A stretch of DNA of 64,000 nucleotides from Actinomycetospora sp. NBRC 106378 (GTDB lineage Bacteria > Actinomycetota > Actinomycetes > Mycobacteriales > Pseudonocardiaceae). The notes beneath the pieces are model-generated. The model saw nothing but the letters and a program-made list of their open reading frames with translations, searched no databases and had not been told where the DNA came from. A program made the translations under genes and the position numbers. The number at the start of each line of letters is the position of its first letter. Position 1 is the stretch's first letter. Below, one piece after another: positions 52,443 to 59,868 of this stretch. Where the stretch lies: assembly GCF_030269685.1 (NCBI RefSeq), contig NZ_BSTT01000015.1, positions 62,001 to 126,000 of the forward strand, given 5' to 3'.

Positions 52443-54440
52443 TCACACCGTCGCCGCCGGTTGCTCCGCCCCGGGGAACCCGTGCCCGAGAACCGTCACG
52501 AAAGCATGTTGGTAGGCGTCCACCATCGCGTCCTCGGTGTAGAGCGCGAGGGCGCGCTCACGACCGGCGCGACCGAGTCGGGCGAGTTCCGCGCGATCGT
52601 CGAGCACCCGCCCGAGGGCCTGCGTCCACGCCGGGACCGTCACCGGCTCGACGACGACGCCGGCCGCCCCGAAGTCGAGCATCTCGGGTACCGAGCCGCT
52701 GGCCGACGCCATCACCGGCATGCCCCGCGTCATCGCCTCGACCATCACCAGCGGGAAGGCCTCGAAGCCGCTCGGCACGCACAGCACGTCGGTCTCGGCG
52801 AACGCGTGGTCCGGCCCCGGGGACACCCCGCGCCACCGGACCCGGCCGCGCAGGTACTCCGGCGTCTCGGCCTCCATCGCGACCCCGTCGGGTCCCTCCC
52901 CGAAGATGTCGAGCGTCCACTCGTCGGGCCGCGCGAGGGCGTCGAGGGCCCTGATCAGCAGCGTCGTGTTCTTGTAGGTCTTGAGGCGGGTCAGCATGCA
53001 GAACCGCACCGGACCCGTCGTCGGGACCTCGCCCAGCGGCCGCCCGGGCGCGAGGCCGTTCGGCGCGACCATGACCCGTTCGGTCAGCCGCTGGTGACGC
53101 GTGAGGTCGGTGTGGTGCTGCCGGGAGAGCACCAGGAGACCGTCGGCCGTGCGCAGGGCCCGCGCCTGGGCCTCGGAGTAGGTCGGGTGGTCGAGTTCGG
53201 CCGGGTCGTGCGCCGCCGGGATCCAGTACCGCTTCTGTCCGGCCGCCCGGCCGAGCGCCCGCCACGCCGTCGCGAAGCCGATCTCGGTCTTCGTGCAGCC
53301 CCCGACGACGATCGCCTCGTCGGTGGCGGCGACGTCGACCACGGGCTGCCACCAGGGCTGCATGAGCATCCGGACCCGGGGGTCGAGCTCGCTGATGTAC
53401 TGCCCGAGGTGCTGCAGGCACACGAGGGTGACCGGGTGCCCGCGCTCGACGAGCTCGTTGGCCAGCACCACCCGCTGCCGCTCCGCGCCGCCCGGGCGCA
53501 GGCCGTTGGTGATCACGACGACGGCGGGCCGTCCCCCGGCCTGCGCGGCCAGCGCGTCCAGCCGCGCCCGTCGCGGGGCACGCTTCGAGCGCTGCACGCG
53601 GTCGAGCAGCGTGGAGCCCGCCGCGTAGAGCGAGCCGCGCCCCGCGTTGTGGTCCATGCCCAGCACCATGACCTGGGCGGAGCGCAGCAGGTCGCCGCCA
53701 CGCATGGAGGCGAGCGGGTCGTCGGCGACGGTGCCGCCGCTGGCGTGCCGGACCTGCGGGCCGTGTGCGGGGTCGTCGACCAGGCGCAGGTCCCACCCGC
53801 GCCGCCGGGCGTTCGGCTGCCAGGTGGCGTCCTCGCCGTAGACGAAGAACTGCTCGTCGAACTCGCCCAGCGCGTTCCAGGCGTCGCGGGCGATGAACAG
53901 GGCGCAGCCGGTGAGGTAACCGTCGACGTGCTCCGGCGGCGCGGGGTAGAGGTCGCTGACGGTGCGGCCGCGCAGCCGCTTGGCGTACCCGGCCGAGTTG
54001 AGCAGGTTGCGCACCACACCCTGCTCGCGGTGGGCGACGTCCCAGGGCAGGTCGCGGCCCTCGGGGTCGAGCACCGTCGGGGAGACGACGGCGACGCCGG
54101 GCTCGGCGAGCACCTCGCGGGCGCGCGTGCAGGGCCCGAGGAGCTCGGCGTCGGGATTGAGCTGGAGCACGTCGCACTCCGGCACCTGCGCCATGAGCTT
54201 GTTCATCGCCGCGATGTAACCGAGGTTGAACTCGGAGAAGGTCCACGTGACGTCGGGCCGCGTCGACGCGAGCTCCCGCACCGCGGGCGACCCGGAGGAC
54301 GCGTTGTCCCAGACGTGCACACGCGCCTCGGGCAGCCACTTGTCGACGCTGGCGAGCGCGCGGTCGAGCAGGTCCGCCCGCCGGTAGGAGACGATCAGGA
54401 CCGCCAACTCACGTGACACCACGGTCGTCGATCGTGTCAC
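52443..54440 (-). CDS. Fused glycosyltransferase: GT2 domain plus GT4 domain
   Basis: 665 aa. Residues ~10-270 are a GT2 domain: LAVLIVSYRRADLLDRAL, WDNASSG, NPDAELLG, and FFVYGEDATWQ near residue 205. After a linker, residues ~295-650 form a GT4 (GT-B) domain: ITNGLRPGGAERQRVVLANEL, MLTRLKTYKNTTLLIRAL, and the donor loop PSGFEAFPLVMVEAM. Both halves seem intact. GTG 54440 is preceded by GGGGGAG. It could add two sugars in sequence, or polymerise a short glycan. Confidence 0.85.
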   Translation of the reverse strand: MTRSTTVVSRELAVLIVSYRRADLLDRALASVDKWLPEARVHVWDNASSGSPAVRELASTRPDVTWTFSEFNLGYIAAMNKLMAQVPECDVLQLNPDAELLGPCTRAREVLAEPGVAVVSPTVLDPEGRDLPWDVAHREQGVVRNLLNSAGYAKRLRGRTVSDLYPAPPEHVDGYLTGCALFIARDAWNALGEFDEQFFVYGEDATWQPNARRRGWDLRLVDDPAHGPQVRHASGGTVADDPLASMRGGDLLRSAQVMVLGMDHNAGRGSLYAAGSTLLDRVQRSKRAPRRARLDALAAQAGGRPAVVVITNGLRPGGAERQRVVLANELVERGHPVTLVCLQHLGQYISELDPRVRMLMQPWWQPVVDVAATDEAIVVGGCTKTEIGFATAWRALGRAAGQKRYWIPAAHDPAELDHPTYSEAQARALRTADGLLVLSRQHHTDLTRHQRLTERVMVAPNGLAPGRPLGEVPTTGPVRFCMLTRLKTYKNTTLLIRALDALARPDEWTLDIFGEGPDGVAMEAETPEYLRGRVRWRGVSPGPDHAFAETDVLCVPSGFEAFPLVMVEAMTRGMPVMASASGSVPEMLDFGAAGVVVEPVTVPAWTQALGRVLDDRAELARLGRAGRERALALYTEDAMVDAYQHAFVTVLGHGFPGAEQPAATV

Positions 54441-54455
54441 GCGCTCCCCCGGCGA

Positions 54456-55517
54456 CTACTGGCGGGCGGCGTGGGAGACGAGCCACTCGCCGTCGAGGTG
54501 GCTGCACAGCGCGGTGGTGGAGCTCAGCAGCCCGAGCACGTTCGCCTCGGCGTGGACGAGGGCGCGCGCGTTCTTGCGCACCAGCACGCCCGGGCGCCCG
54601 ATCAGCCCCGCGGTGACCGGCTCGAGGCGGCCCTGCACCGCCGACGCGCCCTGCGCCGCGGCGTGGGCGACGAGGTGGTCGAGCACCGGGTCGGGGTCGG
54701 TGCCGGTGACGCCCACCTGCAGCACCTCGGCCACCCCGCCGGGCGCGAGCAGGTAGAGGAACCAGCCGAGCACGCGCCCCTGCGGCCCGCGCACCACCCG
54801 CGCCCACAGCGCGCCGCGCCCGAGCCGCCGGACCTCGGCGAACACCCATTCCAGGTACGCGGGGTCGTAGTCCGGACGGAGCCGCAGCCGACGACCCGCC
54901 GTCGCGACCTGGTCGGCGAGCGTCTCGGCGGTCAGCTCCTCGGTCGACCCGGCCGGCCGCGGCGGTGGCGGGACCAGGCGGGCACCGACGACGTCGACGG
55001 GGCGGGAGAGCAGGCGGGCGGCCCGACCGAGGCGCGCCGAGCGACGACCCACGAGCGTCCCCGCCGTCGCGCCCGGGGCGAGCACGCGGAACCACGCGAT
55101 CGACTGGCCGGCGAGCTCCTGGCCGCCGAGCCCGAGCCAGAGGTTCCGGGAGTCGTCGTTCGCCCGGTCCGCGACCGTGAACTCCTGCGGCCCGCCGAGC
55201 AGCTTGCGGTTGAGCAAGGCGCCGACGCCCTTCGAGCGCCAGTCGGGGTGCGCGACGAGGTTGCTGGAGACGGCCATCCGCACCTTCCGCCCGTCGAGGA
55301 CCATCCGGCGGGTGCTCGCGGCGATGAAGCCGACGATCCCGCCGTCGGGACCCTCGTGCACGAGCGAGGGGATCTCGGGGTCCGCCCACGGGTCCTCGAG
55401 GAGCACGCGGCGGAGGTAGGGCGCCACGTGCTCGGCCGAGGCGCCCCCCATGACCTGGGCGAACAGGGTGCTGACCTGCGGGAGGTCACTGCGCTCGAGC
55501 GCGCGGATACCGGCCAC
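54456..55517 (-). CDS. GNAT-fold acyltransferase-like protein
   Basis: 353 aa. N-terminal GNAT domain (IRALERSDLPQVSTLFAQVMGG ... MAVSSNLVAHPDWRSKGVGALLNRKLL, containing the acetyl-CoA loop R-S-K-G-V-G-A). The second half (from ~200) resembles a duplicated GNAT/FemAB-like region with YLEWVF and GWFLYLL. It might transfer the activated aminoacyl or an acetyl group to a sugar. A leaderless TAGAGT promoter lies before GTG 55517. First gene of the cluster; TetR ends 9 bp upstream. Confidence 0.7.
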   Translation of the reverse strand: MAGIRALERSDLPQVSTLFAQVMGGASAEHVAPYLRRVLLEDPWADPEIPSLVHEGPDGGIVGFIAASTRRMVLDGRKVRMAVSSNLVAHPDWRSKGVGALLNRKLLGGPQEFTVADRANDDSRNLWLGLGGQELAGQSIAWFRVLAPGATAGTLVGRRSARLGRAARLLSRPVDVVGARLVPPPPRPAGSTEELTAETLADQVATAGRRLRLRPDYDPAYLEWVFAEVRRLGRGALWARVVRGPQGRVLGWFLYLLAPGGVAEVLQVGVTGTDPDPVLDHLVAHAAAQGASAVQGRLEPVTAGLIGRPGVLVRKNARALVHAEANVLGLLSSTTALCSHLDGEWLVSHAARQ

Positions 55518-55528
55518 CCCCGCACTCT
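55518..55528 (-). promoter_or_regulatory. Leaderless-type promoter of the GNAT-led cluster
   Basis: TAGAGT followed by five bases and the GTG at 55517, overlapping the stop of the upstream tetR gene. Confidence 0.45.
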
Positions 55529-56117
55529 ACGGAGCACAGGCCGCCAACCCGGCGAGCAGCTCCTCGACGACGGTGGGCTCCACGAGGTTCTCGGTGACGA
55601 CGAGGCCGGGCATCAGCGTGATGACCAGCCTCGCGACGGCGGCGGGGCTCGTGCCGGGCGCGACCAGCCCGGCGTCGATCCAGCGCCGGACGAGAGCCTC
55701 GACGTGCCCGGCGACGGCGCGGTAGTAGGCCTCCACCCGTGCCCGGAGGTGCTCGCGGCGCAGCGCCTCGGTCCACGCCTGCATGGCGAGCCGGGAGAGG
55801 TCGTAGGGCTCCCCGCGGCGCGCCTGCACCGTCGCCACGAGCTGCTCGACCAGCCGGGCGGGCCCGGGCAGCGGGTCCTCGTCGAGCAGCGTCGTGAAGA
55901 CCGCCTCCGCGGCGGCGAGCGCCTCGTCCACGGTCGCGTCGATCAGCTCGTCCTTGCCGGCGAAGTAGCGGTAGACCGCGTTCGCGGACATGCCGCTGGC
56001 CTCGATGACCTGGTCCATGGACGTGGCGTGGAAGCCGTCGCGCGAGAAGCAGGACCAGGCGCTCTCCAGGACGTGCCGACGACGGCGGTTCCAGGTCTCG
56101 GTGGTCAGGCGCGGCAT
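55527..56117 (-). CDS. TetR-family regulator
   Basis: 196 aa. N-terminal HTH (HVLESAWSCFSRDGFHATSMDQVIEASGMSANAVYRYFAGKDELI, residues ~15-58) and a helical ligand domain of TetR_C type. The leaderless promoter TAGGGT-N6-ATG is flanked by an operator half-site CGAGAACG. It is divergent from the four-gene catabolic operon and 9 bp upstream of the NRPS-like cluster on its own strand, so it may control both. Confidence 0.85.
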   Translation of the reverse strand: MPRLTTETWNRRRRHVLESAWSCFSRDGFHATSMDQVIEASGMSANAVYRYFAGKDELIDATVDEALAAAEAVFTTLLDEDPLPGPARLVEQLVATVQARRGEPYDLSRLAMQAWTEALRREHLRARVEAYYRAVAGHVEALVRRWIDAGLVAPGTSPAAVARLVITLMPGLVVTENLVEPTVVEELLAGLAACAP

Positions 56118-56132
56118 CGCACCACCCTAAAG

Positions 56133-56200
56133 CGAGAACGCCTCCTTGCGTTTGACGACCTCGAGCGTCGGATCTACCGTTGCGATAACGAACGTTCTCG
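56133..56200. promoter_or_regulatory. TetR operator half-sites in the divergent promoter
   Basis: CGAGAACG at 56133-56140 and its complement CGTTCTCG at 56193-56200; the second overlaps the perfect palindrome GAACGTTC (56190-56197). They flank the promoters of both divergent units. Confidence 0.6.
56152..56180 (+). promoter_or_regulatory. Promoter of the catabolic operon
   Basis: -35 TTGACG (56152-56157), 17-bp spacer, -10 TACCGT (56175-56180). The GAACGTTC operator begins about ten bases after the -10 box, at the start of transcription. Confidence 0.65.
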
Positions 56201-56218
56201 TGATGGGAGATGATCGTC

Positions 56219-57088
56219 ATGCGCGTCGCCGTCCTCGGGACCGGCGCCATCGGCGCGGGCATGGCCCGGAGCCTGCTGCGGGCCGGCCACGGCGTCACGG
56301 TGTGGAACCGCACCCGGGAGCGGGCGGAGCCGCTCGCCGAGGACGGTGCCCGCGTGGCCGCCACCCTCGCCGACGCGGTCGCCGGCGCCGAGCTCGTCGT
56401 CGTCATCGTGTTCGACCTCGACGCCGTGCTCGACGTCCTCGACCGCATCGCCGGGGCACTGGACGACGACGCGGTCGTGGTCCAGAGCGCCACCGTCGGC
56501 GTCGGCGTCGACGCCGTGGTCGCCACCGCCGACCGACTCGGGATGCGGCTCGTCGACGCCCCCGTGCTGGGCAACCGCGGGCCGGCCGAACGGGGCGAGC
56601 TCCACGTCATGGCAGCGGGCGATCCCGCCCTGCGCCCGGCCGTCGAGCCGGCGCTCGACGCCGTCGCCGCGACCGTCACCTGGGTCGGCGACGCCCCCGG
56701 CCCGGCCAGCCGGGTCAAGCTCGCCGCCAACGCCTGGGTCACCGCCCTCAACCTGGCGATGGCCCAGTCCCTCGCGCTCGCCGACGGGCTGGGCGTCGCT
56801 CCCCGGCACGTCCTCGACGTGCTGGACGGCTCCGCCGCCGACAGCCCGTACCTGGGCTACAAGCGCGCGATCGCCCTGGGCGAGGACGACACCGTGATCA
56901 CTCCGGTCGACGCGGTTCGCAAGGACATCGACCTCATCGGCGTCGCGGCCCGCGGGGCCGGTCTGCCGACCGACCTCGTCGACGTCGTCGACGCCCTCTA
57001 CGCCCGCGCCTCGGCCGACGGCGACGGGGCCCGGGACATGGCCCGGCTGGTCACCACGTTGGGGCGCGCTGACGGAGCTGCGTCGTGA
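56219..57088 (+). CDS. NAD(P)-dependent beta-hydroxyacid dehydrogenase-like protein
   Basis: 289 aa, 6-phosphogluconate/3-hydroxyisobutyrate dehydrogenase family. N-terminal Rossmann motif VLGTGAIGAGMARSLLRAGH and NRT for NADP preference; C-terminal helical domain with the catalytic Lys in SRVKLAANAWVTALNLAMA. ATG 56219 lies nine bases after GGGAG; the ATG at 56210 is too close to that site. First gene of the operon, 4-bp overlap with the next. Confidence 0.82.
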   Translation: MRVAVLGTGAIGAGMARSLLRAGHGVTVWNRTRERAEPLAEDGARVAATLADAVAGAELVVVIVFDLDAVLDVLDRIAGALDDDAVVVQSATVGVGVDAVVATADRLGMRLVDAPVLGNRGPAERGELHVMAAGDPALRPAVEPALDAVAATVTWVGDAPGPASRVKLAANAWVTALNLAMAQSLALADGLGVAPRHVLDVLDGSAADSPYLGYKRAIALGEDDTVITPVDAVRKDIDLIGVAARGAGLPTDLVDVVDALYARASADGDGARDMARLVTTLGRADGAAS

Positions 57089-58488
57089 CCGCCGCCCTCC
57101 CGACCCGGACCGACGTCCTCGTCGTCGGCGCCGGCCCCGCCGGCCTGACCCTGACCACCGCGCTCGCGCTCGCCGGCGTCGACCACGTCGCGCTGGAGCC
57201 GAAGGAGGCCGTCGCGCCCGGCGCCAAGGCCGCGGGGGTCCAGCCGCGAACCCTCGAGTACCTCGACCGGCTCGGGGTCGGTGCCACGCTGGTCGGCCGG
57301 GGTCTCCCCGGCGCCGGGTTCGCCCTGCGCGAGGGCGACGAGGAGCTGCTCCGCGTGTCCTACGCGTCGCTCGACTCGCCGCACCCGCACCTGCTGCTCG
57401 TGGGCCAGGACGTCACCGAGCAGGTCCTCGCCGACCGGCTCGGGGCCGTCGGCGGACGGCTGTTCCGCGGGTACCGCCTGCTCTCCTGGCAGCGCACGCA
57501 CCCCGGTGTCCTGGCCACGGTCGCCGGCCCGGACGGCCTCGTCCGGACCGTGCAGGCGCGTTTCCTGGTGGGGGCGGACGGTCTGCACAGCCCGGTGCGC
57601 GAGGGGGCGGGCATCGCGTTCCGGGGCGACTCCCCGGCCACGCTGTTCGCCCTGGCCGACGTGCACCTCGACCTCGCCGGGCCACCGGACACCGACACCG
57701 CGTTCTTCCTCGCCCCCGACGGGATCGCCCTGGTGTCGCCGATGCCGGACGGGATGCACCGCGTCGTGACCTCGGTCCCGCCCGGGACGCCCCCGCCCTC
57801 CGCCGCCGACGTCGAGCACGCCCTCGCCACCCGCACCGGCGGGGCGCTGCGCACGGCGCGCGTCCGCGACGTGGCCGCGTCGACGACCTACCGGTTCCAG
57901 CAACGGGTCGCGAGCCGCCTCGTCGACGGGCCGGTCGCGCTGCTCGGCGACGCCGCGCACACCCACAGCCCCGCGGGCGGTCAGGGGATGAACACCGGTA
58001 TCCAGGACGCCGCCGATCTCGCCTGGCGTCTCGCCGAGATCGTCCGGCACGGCGCGCCGGAGTCCCTGCTCGCGGGGTACGACGACGAGCGGCGTCCGGT
58101 CGCGGAGGAGCTCATCGCGTTCACCGGGCAGCTGACCGCCCTGACGACCCTGACCGATCCGCGTCTCGGCACGCTGCGCAACACGGTGCTCGCCGCGGTG
58201 CGGGACGTCCCCGCCGTCACGGACTTCCTCGCCGGACGGCTCTCGCAGCTCGACATCGGCTACGGCGCCGACGACCGGACCGGTCGGCGGCTGCCGCCGT
58301 CGCGGTTCGCCACGCCCGTCGACGCGCCCGTGTGGGTGCTGGCCGACCCGGGGGCGACCGCGGTCCACGGGGACCGGCCCCGTGTCGTGCCCGCGCCGGA
58401 GCTCACCGCGAGCGCCCTGGTCCGGCCGGACGGGATCATCGACGCCGTCGGGCTGACCGCCGACGCAGCACGGGAGCGGCTCGCGTGA
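57085..58488 (+). CDS. FAD-dependent aromatic monooxygenase (PheA/TfdB-type)
   Basis: 467 aa. FAD motif VVGAGPAGLTLTTALALAGV at the N-terminus, the second FAD box GPVALLGDAAHTHSPAGGQGMNTGIQDA near residue 295, and the DG-type LVGADGLHSPVRE segment near 165. Such enzymes hydroxylate phenols or polyketides with NAD(P)H and O2. GTG 57085 overlaps the previous stop. C-terminal thioredoxin-like part is shortened. Likely the oxygenation step of the pathway. Confidence 0.85.
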   Translation: MTAALPTRTDVLVVGAGPAGLTLTTALALAGVDHVALEPKEAVAPGAKAAGVQPRTLEYLDRLGVGATLVGRGLPGAGFALREGDEELLRVSYASLDSPHPHLLLVGQDVTEQVLADRLGAVGGRLFRGYRLLSWQRTHPGVLATVAGPDGLVRTVQARFLVGADGLHSPVREGAGIAFRGDSPATLFALADVHLDLAGPPDTDTAFFLAPDGIALVSPMPDGMHRVVTSVPPGTPPPSAADVEHALATRTGGALRTARVRDVAASTTYRFQQRVASRLVDGPVALLGDAAHTHSPAGGQGMNTGIQDAADLAWRLAEIVRHGAPESLLAGYDDERRPVAEELIAFTGQLTALTTLTDPRLGTLRNTVLAAVRDVPAVTDFLAGRLSQLDIGYGADDRTGRRLPPSRFATPVDAPVWVLADPGATAVHGDRPRVVPAPELTASALVRPDGIIDAVGLTADAARERLA

Positions 58489-59348
58489 GCGTCGACGCCC
58501 TGCACCCCCCGCACGACCCGGCGCCGCCCGATCTGCGTCCGGTGACGGTGCTGGCCGAGTGGGCTCCCGGCACGTTCCTGGAGAACCTCGCGCCGGGTCC
58601 GGACGGTTCGTGGTGGGTGACGAGCCCCAGCCACCGGTTCGTCGAGCGGATCGACGCCGACGGGCGCCGGCGCGCCCACGTCGACCTCCCCGCCGCGGCC
58701 ACCGGCGTCGTCGCCGACGGCGACGCCGCGCTGGTCGCGTGCGGGGAGCCCGGCGCGCCCGGGTGGTCGCTCCTGCGGGTGGACGACGCCGGGTACGCGC
58801 CGTACGCGCGGCTCGACGACGTCACCTTCGCGAACGGGCTCGTGCGCCGCGACGACGAGCTCGTGGTCGCCGACTGCCTGCGCGGCGCGCTCGTCACCGT
58901 GTCCCCCGACGGCCGGGTCGCCGATCTCCTCGTCGACCCGCTGCTCGCGCCGGCGGACCCGGACGGGCCGCTGCCCGGGGTGAACGGCCTCGCCCTCGAC
59001 CCGGCCGACGACCTCGTCCTGACGAGCACCGGACGCGGCCTGGTCCTGCGCCTGCGGGACGGCCGACTGGAGACCGTGGCCGACCGGCTGGTCGGCGACG
59101 ACCTCGCCGTCGCCGCCGACGGCACCGCCTATCTCGCGACCCACACCTTCGACTCGATCCTGCGCCTGCGGCCCGACGGCTCCCGCCACGACGTGGCGCA
59201 CCTGCCCGGGCCGACCTCGGTGCGGTCCGCCCCCGACGGCCACGGCCTCGTCGCCACCACCACCGGGGGCCTGCTCACCCGGGGTCCCGACGCCGGACCG
59301 GCCAGGCTCGTGCACCTCGACGTCGTCCCCGAGCTGGAGGAACGATGA
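58485..59348 (+). CDS. SMP-30/gluconolactonase-like beta-propeller protein
   Basis: 287 aa. Repeated blades with WAPGTFLENLAPGPDGSWWVTSP, NGLALDPADDLVL and FDSILRLRPDG suggest a six-bladed SMP-30-like propeller. The usual metal residues Glu (FLENLAPGPDG), Asn (NGL) and Asp (DDL) appear. It may hydrolyse a lactone made by the monooxygenase. GTG 58485 overlaps the upstream stop; last base overlaps ATG of the next gene. Confidence 0.75.
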   Translation: MSVDALHPPHDPAPPDLRPVTVLAEWAPGTFLENLAPGPDGSWWVTSPSHRFVERIDADGRRRAHVDLPAAATGVVADGDAALVACGEPGAPGWSLLRVDDAGYAPYARLDDVTFANGLVRRDDELVVADCLRGALVTVSPDGRVADLLVDPLLAPADPDGPLPGVNGLALDPADDLVLTSTGRGLVLRLRDGRLETVADRLVGDDLAVAADGTAYLATHTFDSILRLRPDGSRHDVAHLPGPTSVRSAPDGHGLVATTTGGLLTRGPDAGPARLVHLDVVPELEER

Positions 59349-59791
59349 CCCCGACCCTGCGCGGCATCCACCACGTGAAGCTGCCGGTCTCCGACCTCGC
59401 GCGGTCCGTCGACTTCTACACGGCCGTGTTCGGCGCCGAGCGGCTCGCCGACGCCGACCACGTCGACCGCGACGGCCGCCTCTACGCCGTGATCCTGCGC
59501 GTCCCCGGGCTCGACCCGCTCGTCGAGCTCCGCCTGGAACCCGACCAGGCACGGGCGTCCGCCGGGTTCGACCCGATCACGCTCGCCGTCGACGACCGCG
59601 CCGCGCTCGCCGCCTGGTCGGCGCACCTCGACGCGCTCGGCGTCGACCACTCCCCCGTGATCGCCGCGATCCGGGCGTGGCTGGTCGTCCTGGCCGACCC
59701 GGACGGCACCCGGCTGCGGCTCTACACCCTCGAGCAGCACGGTCCCGAGGTCGCACCCGCCGAGGACGACCCCTGGATCACGCGGGCCTGA
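59345..59791 (+). CDS. VOC-family (glyoxalase/dioxygenase-like) protein
   Basis: 148 aa, two beta-alpha-beta-beta-beta motifs. Metal-ligand His in IHHVKLPVSDLARSVDFYTAVFGA and a likely Glu late in the chain (DPDGTRLRLYTLEQ). It could be a lyase, isomerase or small dioxygenase. ATGA overlap with the SMP-30 gene; last gene before a 17-bp terminator. Confidence 0.78.
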   Translation: MTPTLRGIHHVKLPVSDLARSVDFYTAVFGAERLADADHVDRDGRLYAVILRVPGLDPLVELRLEPDQARASAGFDPITLAVDDRAALAAWSAHLDALGVDHSPVIAAIRAWLVVLADPDGTRLRLYTLEQHGPEVAPAEDDPWITRA

Positions 59792-59805
59792 GGACCCGGG
59801 ACGCA

Positions 59806-59844
59806 CGAACGGCACCCCCGCGACGGGCGCGGGGGTGCCGTTCG
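59806..59844. terminator. 17-bp perfect terminator hairpin
   Basis: CGAACGGCACCCCCGCG and its exact complement, 5-nt loop ACGGG, between convergent genes ending at 59791 and 59869. Confidence 0.85.
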
Positions 59845-59868
59845 GGTCGAGCCGGATCCGGCCGTGGC

